Origin: Verrucomicrobiaceae bacterium
Lineage (GTDB): Bacteria > Pseudomonadota > Gammaproteobacteria > Pseudomonadales > CAMLJR01
DNA: 45,143 bases
Assembly: GCA_028293825.1 (NCBI GenBank)
Contig: JAQGNY010000033.1
Location: 1 to 45,143 of the forward strand
Direction of reading: 5' to 3'
Shown here: piece after piece, positions 34,608-44,576 of the stretch
Numbering within the stretch: position 1 is the stretch's first letter
Layout: every line of letters begins with the position of its first letter
Notes under the pieces: generated by a model
What the model saw: only the letters and a program-made list of their open reading frames with translations
Told to the model about the DNA's origin: nothing
Databases searched by the model: none
Made by a program: the position numbers and the translations under genes

Positions 34608-36971
34608 TTGAGCAAGTCCACCAATAGCGCTGCAACCTCCGCTCGCTCTCTCGAAAAAGGGCTCGACAAAAAACGCTTGCGCCTTCGCGAGGGCGCTTTT
34701 ATCGGTTTGGTTGCCGCATGTCTTTATTTAGTGATGGCGTTGGTGAGCTATCACGTCGAAGACCCAGGCTGGTCGCGCACTGGTAGCGGAGATCGCATCC
34801 ATAACACCGGCGGTCCGGCTGGCGCATGGCTGTCCGACGTATTCCTCTCCCTCTTCGGCTACATGGCGTATTTGTTCCCAGTGCTGATCGGCTATCGCGC
34901 CTGGGTGCTCTACCGTGATCGTTACCGCGAGGACGGGTTCGATTGGCCGGGTTTTGTCGTGCGCGTGATCGGCTTAACACTGGTGATGATCGCGAGCACC
35001 GCACTGGCGAATATTGCCGAAAGTGGTCACGGCAGTTTGCCGTTCGGCGCCGGCGGCGTGTTAGGTCAGGCCGTGGGCGGTGCCGCATTGAAAGCGTTCA
35101 GCGGCGTTGGCAGTCGCTTAATCATGGTTTCGATTCTGTTGTTCGGGTTGACTGTATTCACCGATTTATCGTGGTTGAAATTGATGGACCAAACCGGCGC
35201 GTTGATTTTGCGCAGTCGCGAATTGTTCTGGGATTGGTTTCAACGTCGACAACAGCACAATGAGCGCGATCGCGGTGATCGCGACATGCAAAAGCACCGG
35301 CAAGAAGCGCTGGTTAAACAAAAAGTGCGCGAGAAAGAAAAGCCGCCGATAAAAATCACGCCACTCGCGCCAGCGCCGCAGCCAGTGCGCAGTGAGCGCA
35401 TTCAAAAAGAAAAGCAGCAATCATTGTTCGATAACAGCTCGATTACCGCGTTGCCGGCGCTTGAGTTATTGGATGAGGCCGATCATCGCCAGAAAAAGGG
35501 TTATTCGACGGAAACCCTCGAAGCGATGTCGAAGCTGCTCGAAATTAAATTGGCCGATTTCGGTGTCACCGCGGAAGTGGTCGCCGTGCTGCCCGGTCCG
35601 GTTATTACGCGCTTTGAAATTCAACCGGCGGCGGGAACTAAAGCCAGCAAGGTTTCAGGGCTGGCAAAAGATCTAGCGCGTTCGCTGGCGGTTATTAGCG
35701 TGCGAGTGGTTGAAGTTATTCCGGGCAAATCCGTTATCGGAATTGAAATTCCTAACGAAGATCGCGAGGTCGTCAATTTCCGCGAAGTGCTGTCTTCAAA
35801 ACTCTATGAAGAAGCCAAATCGCCGATTACGTTGGCGCTGGGTCACGATATCAGTGGCGAGCCGGTTATCGCCGATCTGGCGCGCATGCCGCATTTGTTA
35901 GTAGCCGGAACCACCGGCTCCGGTAAATCGGTCGGCGTCAACGCGATGTTGATCAGCATTTTGTACAAGGCAACGCCAGCAGACGTGCGCTTGCTGATGG
36001 TCGATCCAAAAATGCTGGAATTGTCGATTTACGAAGGCATTCCGCATTTACTCGCGCCAGTTATCACCGATATGAAAGATGCCGCCGCCGGCTTGCGTTG
36101 GTGCGTCGCCGAAATGGAGCGTCGCTATAAATTGATGTCGGCGATGGGCGTGCGCAATCTGGCCGGGTTTAATCGCAAAATCTCCGATGCGAAGCAAGCT
36201 GGCGAGCCGATTCTCGATCCATTCTTTAAGCCCGAAGAAAATTATCAGGCTGGCGAAGAAATTGCGAAGGCGCCGCCGCTCGACACCTTGCCAATGATCG
36301 TTGTCGTGATTGATGAGTTTGCCGACATGATGATGATCGTCGGCAAAAAGGTCGAAGAGCTGATTGCTCGTATCGCGCAAAAAGCGCGCGCGGCCGGAAT
36401 TCATTTAATTCTCGCCACGCAGCGTCCGTCGGTCGATGTGATCACCGGATTAATAAAAGCGAATATTCCGACGCGCATTGCATTTCAGGTGTCGTCGCGT
36501 ATCGATTCGCGCACGATCCTCGATCAAGGCGGTGCTGAACAACTACTCGGTCACGGCGATATGTTGTACATGCCGCCGGGCAGCGGTTTGCCGGTACGCG
36601 TGCACGGCGCTTTTGTTTCTGATGATGAAGTGCATCGCGTTGTGGCCGATTGGAAACGTCGCGGTCAACCCGATTACATCGACGGTCTGCTCGAAGAAGG
36701 CAGTAATTACGATGGCGTACCCGGGTTCAGCAGCGGCGACGGTGAAGAAGGCGGCGGCAACGATGCCGAAACCGACGAGTTATACGATGAAGCCGTACGC
36801 TTCGTTTGCGAAACACGCCGTGCCTCGATTTCATCGGTGCAGCGTAAATTGCGCATCGGCTACAACCGCGCCGCGCGTTTGATCGAAGCGATGGAAGCCG
36901 CCGGCATTGTCACCTCCATGAGCACCAACGGCAGCCGCGAAGTGCTCGCGCCACCAGCACCACGGGATTAA
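34608..36971 (+). CDS. ftsK: DNA translocase FtsK
   Basis: Divisome-anchored motor that pumps the chromosome terminus and activates XerCD at dif. About 787 residues from TTG 34608, which has GGA seven bases upstream; a frame extension to TTG 34563 adds 15 residues. Four membrane helices at about 30-48, 78-96, 113-132 and 165-185; a short charged linker (about 205-285); the RecA-like motor with Walker A GTTGSGKS at 434-441 and Walker [11 protein letters not shown] (D569/E570); and a C-terminal winged-helix gamma domain ([38 protein letters not shown]). Shorter than E. coli FtsK (1329), like Pseudomonas. lolA follows after two bases. Confidence 0.95.
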   Translation: MSKSTNSAATSARSLEKGLDKKRLRLREGAFIGLVAACLYLVMALVSYHVEDPGWSRTGSGDRIHNTGGPAGAWLSDVFLSLFGYMAYLFPVLIGYRAWVLYRDRYREDGFDWPGFVVRVIGLTLVMIASTALANIAESGHGSLPFGAGGVLGQAVGGAALKAFSGVGSRLIMVSILLFGLTVFTDLSWLKLMDQTGALILRSRELFWDWFQRRQQHNERDRGDRDMQKHRQEALVKQKVREKEKPPIKITPLAPAPQPVRSERIQKEKQQSLFDNSSITALPALELLDEADHRQKKGYSTETLEAMSKLLEIKLADFGVTAEVVAVLPGPVITRFEIQPAAGTKASKVSGLAKDLARSLAVISVRVVEVIPGKSVIGIEIPNEDREVVNFREVLSSKLYEEAKSPITLALGHDISGEPVIADLARMPHLLVAGTTGSGKSVGVNAMLISILYKATPADVRLLMVDPKMLELSIYEGIPHLLAPVITDMKDAAAGLRWCVAEMERRYKLMSAMGVRNLAGFNRKISDAKQAGEPILDPFFKPEENYQAGEEIAKAPPLDTLPMIVVVIDEFADMMMIVGKKVEELIARIAQKARAAGIHLILATQRPSVDVITGLIKANIPTRIAFQVSSRIDSRTILDQGGAEQLLGHGDMLYMPPGSGLPVRVHGAFVSDDEVHRVVADWKRRGQPDYIDGLLEEGSNYDGVPGFSSGDGEEGGGNDAETDELYDEAVRFVCETRRASISSVQRKLRIGYNRAARLIEAMEAAGIVTSMSTNGSREVLAPPAPRD

Positions 36972-36973
36972 TT

Positions 36974-37594
36974 GTGCGTCTATTTTTCTTGGCTTTTTTA
37001 GCGTTATTTTCGCCGCTGTTGTTTGCGGACGATGTCGCTTTGCAAAAATTGAGCGTTCAGCTCGACGCACTGAAATCGATGCAGGCGCAATTCGTGCAAA
37101 CGGTCAGCGATGAAAAGGGCAAGGTGCTGCAAACCTCCCAAGGCAATTTAGCCGTCAAGCGCGGCAATCATTTGCGCTGGGAAACGACTTCGCCGTTCGC
37201 GTATTTAATCGTTACCGATGGCAGCGTGTTGTGGCGCTACGATCATGATCTCGAGCAGGCCACGCGGCAAAAATTCAAAGGCGAATTGGCCGATGCGCCG
37301 GCGCTGATTTTAAGCGGCGACATTTCGCGCATTCGTACCAACTATGAAGTGATGCGCGAGCAGGGCAGTGCCGGCGAATATTTTCATCTCACGCCGAAAC
37401 AAAAAAATGCATTGTTTCACTCGCTGGTTTTGCAATTTTCAAACGGCACTATCGTGCAATTGGTGCTGCAGGATAATCTTGATCAGCGCACCGAGATTCG
37501 CTTTAATTCCGTCGCGAATAATCCGACGTTGTCGGATGAGTTATTTCAATTCAACCCGCCTAAAGGCGTCGATGTGGTAAACGATGAGTCGTAA
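36974..37594 (+). CDS. lolA: Outer-membrane lipoprotein carrier protein LolA
   Basis: Periplasmic chaperone that carries lipoproteins from LolCDE to LolB. 206 residues with a signal peptide (RLFFLAFLALFSPLLFA, cleavage near residue 18). LolA marks: LKSMQAQFVQTVSDEKGKV, LRWETTSPFAYLIVTDGSVLWRYD and LEQATRQ, with the mature N-terminus DDVALQKL. GTG start two bases after ftsK; overlaps rarA by 11 bases, so the three genes are one operon. Confidence 0.95.
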   Translation: MRLFFLAFLALFSPLLFADDVALQKLSVQLDALKSMQAQFVQTVSDEKGKVLQTSQGNLAVKRGNHLRWETTSPFAYLIVTDGSVLWRYDHDLEQATRQKFKGELADAPALILSGDISRIRTNYEVMREQGSAGEYFHLTPKQKNALFHSLVLQFSNGTIVQLVLQDNLDQRTEIRFNSVANNPTLSDELFQFNPPKGVDVVNDES

Positions 37595-38906
37595 CTTGTT
37601 CAATCAAGATACGGCGAATTACCAGCCGCTCGCGGCGCGCATGCGACCCACCGGGCTGGATTCCTACTTCGGTCAAGAGCATTTACTGGCGCGCGGCAAA
37701 CCGCTGCGCGAAGCGCTGGATGCCGGCGTTCTGCACTCGATGATTTTGTGGGGCCCACCCGGTGTCGGCAAAACGTCGATGGCGAAGTTGATCGCCAATT
37801 TATGCGACGCGCACTTTATTGCGGTATCGGCGGTGTTATCCGGCGTTAAAGAAATTCGCGCAGCTATCGATGAAGCCAAACAGCAAGCGCAGCTCGGCCG
37901 CCAAACCATTTTATTTATCGACGAAGTACATCGCTTTAATAAATCGCAGCAAGATGCGTTTCTGCCGTTTGTCGAAGATGGCACCGTTATTTTTATCGGT
38001 GCGACTACTGAAAATCCGTCGTTCGAATTAAATAATGCGCTGTTGTCGCGCACCCGCGTTTATCGTTTGCAGGCACTGACCGATAAAGCGCTATTGCAGA
38101 TTGTCGAGCACGCTCTCGCCAAACAACCCGATGCGTTACCGATTGCCGCTGAACAGCGTCAGCGCTTAATTGAGGCGGCTGATGGCGATGCGCGCAGAGC
38201 GCTGAATTTGCTGGAGCTGGCGCTTGATATGGCCGGTATGCAAAACAAATCCAGCGTCGATGCGGCGGTAATGGATGAGGTGTTAACCGGCCTGGTGCGA
38301 CGTTTTGATAAGGGCGGCGATTTATTTTACGAACAGATTTCCGCGCTGCATAAAGCAGTGCGCGGCAGTTCGCCGGACGCGGCATTGTATTGGTATGTGC
38401 GCATGCTCGACGGCGGTTGCGATGCGCTCTATATCGCGCGTCGGGTCGTGCGAATGGCGACGGAAGATATCGGCAATGCCGATCCACGCGCGTTGCAAAT
38501 CGCGCTGAATGCCTGGGATGTGCAAGAACGCCTCGGCAGCCCGGAGGGCGAGCTGGCAATTGCGCAAGCGGTGGTTTACATGGCGTGCGCTGCGAAAAGT
38601 AATGCCGTTTACACCGCGTACAATACGATTAAAGCGGAAATTAGCGCGGCCCCGAGTTACGACGTGCCGATTCATTTGCGCAATGCGCCGACGAATTTAC
38701 TGAAGCAAAGCGGTTACGGCGCCGAATATCGCTATGCGCACGATGAGCCCAACGGATATGCCGCCGGTGAAAATTATTTTCCCGAAGAACTTAAAGACAA
38801 AGTTTATTATCATCCGGTCGAGCGCGGACTGGAAAAAAAGATCGGCGAAAAGCTCGCTTATTTACGCAGTCTGGACGACGCGAGTGCCAGCAAACGTTAC
38901 TCGTAA
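37584..38906 (+). CDS. rarA: Replication-associated recombination protein RarA (MgsA), AAA+ ATPase
   Basis: Clamp-loader-like ATPase acting at stalled replication forks. 440 residues. Opens with PLAARMRPTGLDSYFGQEHLL; Walker A GPPGVGKTSMAK; Walker B ILFIDEVHRFNKSQQD; sensor ATTENPSFELNNALLSR; then the tetramerisation region (YDVPIHLRNAPTNLLK, GYGAEYRYAHDEP). Starts inside the end of lolA (ATGAGTCGTAA), showing translational coupling. Confidence 0.96.
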   Translation: MSRNLFNQDTANYQPLAARMRPTGLDSYFGQEHLLARGKPLREALDAGVLHSMILWGPPGVGKTSMAKLIANLCDAHFIAVSAVLSGVKEIRAAIDEAKQQAQLGRQTILFIDEVHRFNKSQQDAFLPFVEDGTVIFIGATTENPSFELNNALLSRTRVYRLQALTDKALLQIVEHALAKQPDALPIAAEQRQRLIEAADGDARRALNLLELALDMAGMQNKSSVDAAVMDEVLTGLVRRFDKGGDLFYEQISALHKAVRGSSPDAALYWYVRMLDGGCDALYIARRVVRMATEDIGNADPRALQIALNAWDVQERLGSPEGELAIAQAVVYMACAAKSNAVYTAYNTIKAEISAAPSYDVPIHLRNAPTNLLKQSGYGAEYRYAHDEPNGYAAGENYFPEELKDKVYYHPVERGLEKKIGEKLAYLRSLDDASASKRYS

Positions 38907-38981
38907 AAATCGAGTTCAAACCGGTTTCAGTAAATCGTACGGCTACAAACTCACAATTAAAATTCAATAGCGGATATCCAG

Positions 38982-40277
38982 ATGCTAGACGTCAAACTTC
39001 TGCGCCAAGATCCTGAAGCGATCGCGGCCCAATTGAGCAAGAAAAAATTCACGTTCGACGTTGCGCGTTTTCACGAGTTAGATACGGAGCGCCGGACTGC
39101 GGAAACTGTGAATCAATCCTTGTTAGAACAGCGCAATCGCACATCAAAAGAAGTGGGCGAACTCATAAAGGGCGGTGCTTCGGTTGATGAGGCAAAAGCA
39201 CGTGTGAGTGAATCGCTGAAAATAATCGATAAACAACTCAACGACTACGCCGAACGAGTGAAGGTTACGCAAAAGGAAATTAACGATCTGCTATTAACAG
39301 TTCCAAATACCCCCGACGATGGCGTGCCAGAAGGCAGCGACGAAACTGGCAACATCGAAATCAGTCGCTGGGGCGAGCCGCGCAAGTTTGATTTTGCTAT
39401 TAAAGATCACGTTGACATTGGCGAGCAGCTCGGCGGTCTCGATTTCAACAGCGCCACAAAAATTACCGGCAGCCGTTTTGTCGTGCTGCGCAGTGGCATT
39501 GCCAAGCTGCATCGCGCGCTGATCCAATTTATGCTCGACGTGCACACCAACGAACACGGTTATCAAGAAGTCTACGTGCCGTATCTGGTCAACGCGGAAT
39601 CATTGCGCGGCACCGGCCAGCTGCCAAAATTTGAAGAGGATTTATTTAAACTGCAGGGCGATCAAAATTATTATTTGATTCCCACCGCGGAAGTGCCAGT
39701 CACAAATCTCGCGCGCGATGTGATTTTCGATGCGGAACAATTATCGGACGATGGTATTCGGTACGTCTGTCATACGCCGTGTTTTCGTAGCGAAGCGGGC
39801 AGCTACGGGCGCGATACGCGGGGCATGATTCGTCAACATCAATTCGAGAAAGTCGAGCTGGTGCATTTCGTGCGTCCACAAAATTCGGATGCAGCGTTGG
39901 AGCGGTTAACCACGGACGCCGAACGCATCCTGAAATTATTGAATTTGCCGTATCGAAAAATATTGCTGTGTGGCGGCGACATGGGGTTTTCGGCGCGTCG
40001 CACTTACGATCTGGAGGTGTGGTTACCGGCGCAGGATAAATACCGCGAAATTTCCTCGTGCAGCAACATGGGCGATTTTCAAGCGCGGCGAATGCAGGCG
40101 CGCTGGCGAAATGTTGAAACCGGAAAACCCGAATTACTGCACACTTTAAATGGTTCGGGTTTGGCGATTGGCCGCACGTTGGTAGCGATTTTGGAAAATT
40201 ATCAACAGGCCTACGGCAGTGTATTAGTTCCCGATGTGCTCGTGCCTTATATGGGCGGTGTCACACGGCTCAGCTAA
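38982..40277 (+). CDS. serS: Seryl-tRNA synthetase
   Basis: Charges tRNA-Ser, and tRNA-Sec if present. 431 residues, E. coli length 430. The N-terminal coiled-coil tRNA-binding arm spans about 30-105. Class II motifs: motif 2 [20 protein letters not shown] and FEKVELV, motif 3 [30 protein letters not shown] and [16 protein letters not shown] bind serine and ATP. ATG start, 75 bases after rarA. Confidence 0.98.
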   Translation: MLDVKLLRQDPEAIAAQLSKKKFTFDVARFHELDTERRTAETVNQSLLEQRNRTSKEVGELIKGGASVDEAKARVSESLKIIDKQLNDYAERVKVTQKEINDLLLTVPNTPDDGVPEGSDETGNIEISRWGEPRKFDFAIKDHVDIGEQLGGLDFNSATKITGSRFVVLRSGIAKLHRALIQFMLDVHTNEHGYQEVYVPYLVNAESLRGTGQLPKFEEDLFKLQGDQNYYLIPTAEVPVTNLARDVIFDAEQLSDDGIRYVCHTPCFRSEAGSYGRDTRGMIRQHQFEKVELVHFVRPQNSDAALERLTTDAERILKLLNLPYRKILLCGGDMGFSARRTYDLEVWLPAQDKYREISSCSNMGDFQARRMQARWRNVETGKPELLHTLNGSGLAIGRTLVAILENYQQAYGSVLVPDVLVPYMGGVTRLS

Positions 40278-40361
40278 TTCAATACGCCAGAAAATGTGTC
40301 TGAATTAATTGCACACGTAATGCCTTCGTCAATTTGCGCCACGGGCCTTGGTTAAACTGTT

Positions 40362-41750
40362 ATGGATTATTTGCCGCTGTTTACACATTTAGTCGATCGT
40401 CGCTGCGTAGTGGTAGGCGGCGGCGCCATTGCGTTGCGTAAAGCCGGACTATTGCAACGTGCTGGTGCAAAAGTATTTGTGATCGCGCCGCAAATAATGC
40501 CCGAGTTGCAAACGCTCGCCGAGCAAAGCGGCGGCTCTGCATTGTTGCGTGGTTATAAAGCCGACGATCTCGACGCAACAGCGCTAGTTATCGCGGCCAC
40601 CGATGATAACGACGTGAATACCCAGGTTTCGCGCGATGCGCAGGCGCGGCATATTCCGGTGAATGTCGTCGACGATCCCGCACTGTGCTCCGTCATCTTG
40701 CCGTCGATTATCGATCGCTCGCCGTTAATTATTGCGGTCGGCAGCGGCGGCCAGTCGCCAGTATTGGTGCGTCAGTTACGCGCGAAACTTGAATCGACAA
40801 TTCCTGCAGCGTACGGTCGGCTCGCTGAGTTGGTCGTGCGTTTTCGTGGTCCGGTGGCACAGCGCTTTCCCGATATTGATGAGCGGCGCCGCTTCTGGGA
40901 AGAAATTCTGGAAGGGCCGATTGGCGAATTTGTTTTAGCGGGGCGCGAAGATGTTGCCGAAGCCGAGCTGTTGCAGCGCATTGCTGAGACCACGCCGGTT
41001 TCGAGTGGCGGTGAAGTGTATTTAGTCGGCGCCGGCCCAGGCGATCCCGATCTGTTGACGTTTAAAGCGCTGCGTTTGATGCAGAAGGCCGATGTGGTTT
41101 TGTATGACCGTTTGGTCGCTACTGAAATTGTCGATTTAACGCGTCGCGATGCAGAAAAAATTTATGTCGGTAAAGCGCGTTCGCAACACGCAGTGCCGCA
41201 AGGCGATATCAATCAATTGTTGGTCGATCTCGCGCAGCAAGGAAAAAAAGTTTTACGTTTAAAAGGCGGCGATCCGTTTATTTTTGGTCGCGGTGGTGAG
41301 GAAATTGAAAAACTTGCCGCACACAATATTCCGTTTCAAGTTGTACCCGGAATTACCGCAGCGTCCGGCTGCGCGGCTTACGCCGGGATTCCGCTGACGC
41401 ATCGCGACTATGCGCAGTCGGTACGTTTCGTTACCGGCCATTTAAAAGACGGCACGATGGATTTGCCGTGGTCGGAGCTTGTGCATCCCAATCAAACCAC
41501 TGTGTTTTATATGGGGCTGGTTGGTCTCGCTGAAATTTGCGCGCAATTAATTGCGTTTGGGCGCGGCGCGACCACACCGATTGCTATCGTGCAGCAGGGC
41601 ACGACACGCCATCAGCGCGTGGTAACCGGCACACTCGCAACAATGCCGGATTTGGTGGCGAATGCGGGTATCAAAGCGCCGACATTAATTATTGTCGGTG
41701 AAGTCGTGCAGTTACGCGAAAAATTGAATTGGTTCGAGCCCAACGCATAA
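40362..41750 (+). CDS. cysG: Siroheme synthase CysG (uroporphyrinogen methyltransferase / precorrin-2 dehydrogenase / ferrochelatase)
   Basis: Makes siroheme for sulfite and nitrite reductases. 462 residues, full trifunctional length. N-terminal dehydrogenase/chelatase half: NAD-binding [20 protein letters not shown], then [33 protein letters not shown]-terminal SUMT half: [44 protein letters not shown] and [23 protein letters not shown] start, 84 bases after serS. In Pseudomonas serS and cysG are also adjacent. Confidence 0.97.
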   Translation: MDYLPLFTHLVDRRCVVVGGGAIALRKAGLLQRAGAKVFVIAPQIMPELQTLAEQSGGSALLRGYKADDLDATALVIAATDDNDVNTQVSRDAQARHIPVNVVDDPALCSVILPSIIDRSPLIIAVGSGGQSPVLVRQLRAKLESTIPAAYGRLAELVVRFRGPVAQRFPDIDERRRFWEEILEGPIGEFVLAGREDVAEAELLQRIAETTPVSSGGEVYLVGAGPGDPDLLTFKALRLMQKADVVLYDRLVATEIVDLTRRDAEKIYVGKARSQHAVPQGDINQLLVDLAQQGKKVLRLKGGDPFIFGRGGEEIEKLAAHNIPFQVVPGITAASGCAAYAGIPLTHRDYAQSVRFVTGHLKDGTMDLPWSELVHPNQTTVFYMGLVGLAEICAQLIAFGRGATTPIAIVQQGTTRHQRVVTGTLATMPDLVANAGIKAPTLIIVGEVVQLREKLNWFEPNA

Positions 41751-41878
41751 TTAATGCTCGAATTTTTAAAGTTTTATTTATTCCTCGCATTGTCGCAGCG
41801 GTAAATTTTTACCTGAGCATCAAATTTGCTTAAAGTTTCACCATGGCGAGTCGATACTCCCTATATAGGAGGCCCCGC

Positions 41879-42115
41879 ATGGCAATTGATGTACGCAACA
41901 TACCCGCACTACCAGTGACGCAACTCGATCGGGCGCCGAAGCCTGATTCGCGCGTTGAGCCGAATTCGGTGCCGGTTACCAAACTTCGCTTCGAGGCGCC
42001 GCGCAGCGAGCGGCGTCGCAATCCCGATCGGCGTGACCGCCGCAAAGGTAAAGGGCCGATGGATCGTCGCCTGGGTGCGGATCGTCGCCGCAACGCCATT
42101 GATATCGAGGTTTAA
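41879..42115 (+). CDS. Small basic protein with DRR repeats, function unknown
   Basis: 78 residues from ATG 41879, which has a full AGGAGG ribosome site six bases upstream; an ATG at 41843 would add 12 residues but has no such site. The product is very basic in its second half, with repeated D-R-R units (NPDRRDRRKGKG, MDRRLGADRRRN), probably disordered and able to bind nucleic acid or anionic surfaces, though this is inference. The N-terminal half is proline-rich with a short DVRNIPALPVTQLD segment. No family I can name. It lies between cysG and gorA, rightward. Confidence 0.65.
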   Translation: MAIDVRNIPALPVTQLDRAPKPDSRVEPNSVPVTKLRFEAPRSERRRNPDRRDRRKGKGPMDRRLGADRRRNAIDIEV

Positions 42116-42169
42116 TCTGTACCTGCCGCTCGGTTAAGCTAGGGCCTTAATCCAAGCGGGAATGCAGCG

Positions 42170-43522
42170 GTGAGCCAATTTCAATACGATTTATTTGTTA
42201 TCGGCGCAGGCTCTGGCGGCGTGCGCGCTAGTCGCATGGCGGCGCAATACGGTGGCCGCGTAGCCATTGCGGAAGATCTTTATCTCGGTGGTACCTGCGT
42301 TAATGTCGGCTGCGTGCCGAAAAAACTCCTCGTTTATGCTTCCCATTTCTCCGAATTATTTCGCGATGCCGGCGGTTTTGGTTGGGATGTCGCGACGCCG
42401 TTGTTCGATTGGCCGACATTGATCGCGAATAAAGATAAAGAAATCGAACGACTGAATGGCGTGTACCAACGATTGTTGGAGCAAGCCGGTGTGCAACTGT
42501 ATAGCGGCCGGGCGACGCTGCTCGATGCGCATACTGTTGAAATCGATGGCGAGAAAATTACCGCGCGCAATATTTTATTGGCGACCGGTGGCTGGCCGTG
42601 GATACCGGAAATTCCCGGATGCGAATTTGCTATTTCCTCGAACGAAGTTTTTCACTTACCGCAGTTGCCGCATCGTGTTGTCGTGGTCGGTGGCGGTTAT
42701 ATCGCTGTTGAATTTGCCGGTATTTTTAATGGCATGGGCGCGGAAACCGATTTGGTTTATCGCGGCGATTTATTTCTGCGCGAATTCGATCGTGAAATGC
42801 GTTTGCAGTTAGCCGATGAAATGCGCGAAAAGGGCGTAACGTTGCGCTTCAATCAAAATGTTGCGGCCATTACTAAACACGGCGACGAGTTGAATGTTGA
42901 GCTTGATGACGGCACGCAGATCGAATGCGATTGTGTACTGTATGCGACCGGCAGAAAACCGCGTGTGAAAGAGTTGGGTTTGGATAATATCGGCGTGACT
43001 TGCACCGACAGCGGTCATATCGAGGTCAACGATTATTTCCAAACCAGCGTGCCGAATATTTACGCGATTGGCGATGTTATCGGCGGCATTGAATTAACGC
43101 CGATGGCGCTCGCGCAAGGTATGGCCGTGGCAAAAACATTATTTCGCGGTGAGCAGTCGACGGTCGAACACGAACATGTACCCACCGCGATTTTCAGTCA
43201 GCCCACTTTGGCGAGCGTCGGCTATAACGAGGAAGATGCGCGCGCATTATTTCCAGACATTGCTGTGTTCGTCAGCAAATTTAAGCAGTTGAAATACACG
43301 CTGACAGACAACACCGAAAAAACATTACTGAAATTAATCGTCGATTGCGCCTCCGATAAAGTGATTGGCGCGCATATGCTGGGGCAGGATGCTGGCGAAA
43401 TTATTCAAGGCCTTGCCGTAGCGATAAAAGCCGGTGCAACGAAGGCTGATTTCGACTCAACGTTAGGTATACATCCCACGGTCGCTGAAGAATTCGTGAC
43501 CATGAGAACGCAAACGCGCTAA
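42170..43522 (+). CDS. gorA: Glutathione-disulfide reductase
   Basis: NADPH-dependent flavoprotein reducing glutathione disulfide. 450 residues. FAD-binding FVIGAGSGGVRASRMAA; redox-active C43-V-N-V-G-C48 in GGTCVNVGCVPKK, the glutathione-reductase form; NADPH-binding VVVGGGYIAVEFAGIFNGMG; YAIGDVIGGIELTPMALAQG; C-terminal interface HPTVAEEFVTM with the catalytic histidine-glutamate pair. GTG start. Trypanothione or mercuric reductases are less likely from the motif set. Downstream, a GST gene converges on it. Confidence 0.95.
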   Translation: MSQFQYDLFVIGAGSGGVRASRMAAQYGGRVAIAEDLYLGGTCVNVGCVPKKLLVYASHFSELFRDAGGFGWDVATPLFDWPTLIANKDKEIERLNGVYQRLLEQAGVQLYSGRATLLDAHTVEIDGEKITARNILLATGGWPWIPEIPGCEFAISSNEVFHLPQLPHRVVVVGGGYIAVEFAGIFNGMGAETDLVYRGDLFLREFDREMRLQLADEMREKGVTLRFNQNVAAITKHGDELNVELDDGTQIECDCVLYATGRKPRVKELGLDNIGVTCTDSGHIEVNDYFQTSVPNIYAIGDVIGGIELTPMALAQGMAVAKTLFRGEQSTVEHEHVPTAIFSQPTLASVGYNEEDARALFPDIAVFVSKFKQLKYTLTDNTEKTLLKLIVDCASDKVIGAHMLGQDAGEIIQGLAVAIKAGATKADFDSTLGIHPTVAEEFVTMRTQTR

Positions 43523-43603
43523 AACATTGAACCAGTAAAGTGCGCTGTGTTGTTGGGCATGCTGCAAATAGGTGCCAAATAGACAGTCGTCGCACAATTC
43601 AGT

Positions 43604-43619
43604 GGCGCCTTGTGGCGCC
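43604..43619. terminator. Hairpin between convergent gorA and GST genes
   Basis: GGCGCC (43604-43609), loop TTGT, GGCGCC (43614-43619), a 6-bp stem of self-complementary halves. There is no clear T-tract on either side, so its termination role is tentative. It is placed in the 113-base space between the two stop codons. Confidence 0.4.
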
Positions 43620-43635
43620 GCTGAGAGCTTAGAGT

Positions 43636-44292
43636 TTAAAACTCGACTTCTAGTTCATCGATATCTTCAGGTTCTAATTTAGCGTCAGCAATCCATTCTT
43701 GAACTTGCGGTAACGCTAATATTTGCCGACAGTAATCGGCACTGACCGGATCGATCTTCACGTCATACGTTAAAAATCGCGTCACTACCGGCGCGTACAT
43801 AGCGTCTGCAACGGTCAAGCGCGCGCCGAATAAATAAGGGCCACCGTATTTTTTCTGGCAATCGTTCCAAATCGCAAGGATGCGATCGATGTCCGCTTGT
43901 GCACGCGACCATATTTTAAATTTGGGAAAATGCCCCTTTAAATTCATCGGTAACGCGGCGCGCAATGCACTGAAGCCAGAATGCATTTCACCGGAAATCG
44001 CGCGGCAATGCGCGCGTGCAGTGAGATCTTCGGGTAATAGGCCTGCTTGCGGCTTCAGTTCATTGAGAAATTCCGCAATCGCCAAGGTATCCCACACTTC
44101 GACGCCATCGTGATATAGGCACGGTACTAAAATCGACGATGACAATAATAAAATTTCCGCGCGAGCATTCGGATCATCGGGCGGAATAATTTTTTCTTCG
44201 AAGGGCAGGCCGGATAGTTTCGCCAATAGCCAACCGCGCATTGACCATGAGGAATAATTTTTACTGCTGATGGTGAGAGAGGTTGTTGCCAT
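43636..44292 (-). CDS. Glutathione S-transferase family protein
   Basis: Cytosolic GST-fold protein, 218 residues. Thioredoxin-like N-terminal domain with SSKNYSSWSMRGWLLAKLSGLPF (the GSH-activating serine region), the cis-proline segment ILVPCLYHDG and the GSH-binding VWDTLAIAEFLNEL. All-helical C-terminal domain with LTVADAMYAPVVTRF, the N-capping/hydrophobic-staple motif. Substrate unknown. Adjacent, convergent glutathione reductase suggests a shared thiol role. Confidence 0.88.
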   Translation of the reverse strand: MATTSLTISSKNYSSWSMRGWLLAKLSGLPFEEKIIPPDDPNARAEILLLSSSILVPCLYHDGVEVWDTLAIAEFLNELKPQAGLLPEDLTARAHCRAISGEMHSGFSALRAALPMNLKGHFPKFKIWSRAQADIDRILAIWNDCQKKYGGPYLFGARLTVADAMYAPVVTRFLTYDVKIDPVSADYCRQILALPQVQEWIADAKLEPEDIDELEVEF

Positions 44293-44576
44293 GACAAGAC
44301 CCTTTCGCTGCGTACTCTTTGCGCCGAGTACTAATGAATTAATAAGCCGCGAATTACGTATTTCAATTTATGTAGCTAGGCGGCGAACGTGTCCGCTTAG
44401 AATTCATCGGAAGCGGTGCAATTAGTACACCAAATTGACTAAGCTGCTGGCATATATGTTGCTGAATTTGTTATGACAAAAACAACCCAAGCGTCGAGAA
44501 CATAATGACATTAACATCAACTCAAGATGTGATAGAAAGCGATAGTCGCGGATTAAACTGAGATGGGCATCAAACT
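44293..44576. promoter_or_regulatory. Intergenic region between divergent GST and PHA depolymerase genes
   Basis: About 284 bases, AT-richer than its surroundings, presumably with promoters for both divergent genes. TTGACT at 44435-44440 resembles a -35 box, but there is no matching -10 box at the usual distance. No gene seen. Confidence 0.35.

Noticed and set aside
41801-41815. GGTAAATTTTTACC-type hairpin after cysG
   Set aside because: Short AT-rich stem with no supporting T-tract; likely chance in an AT-rich spacer.
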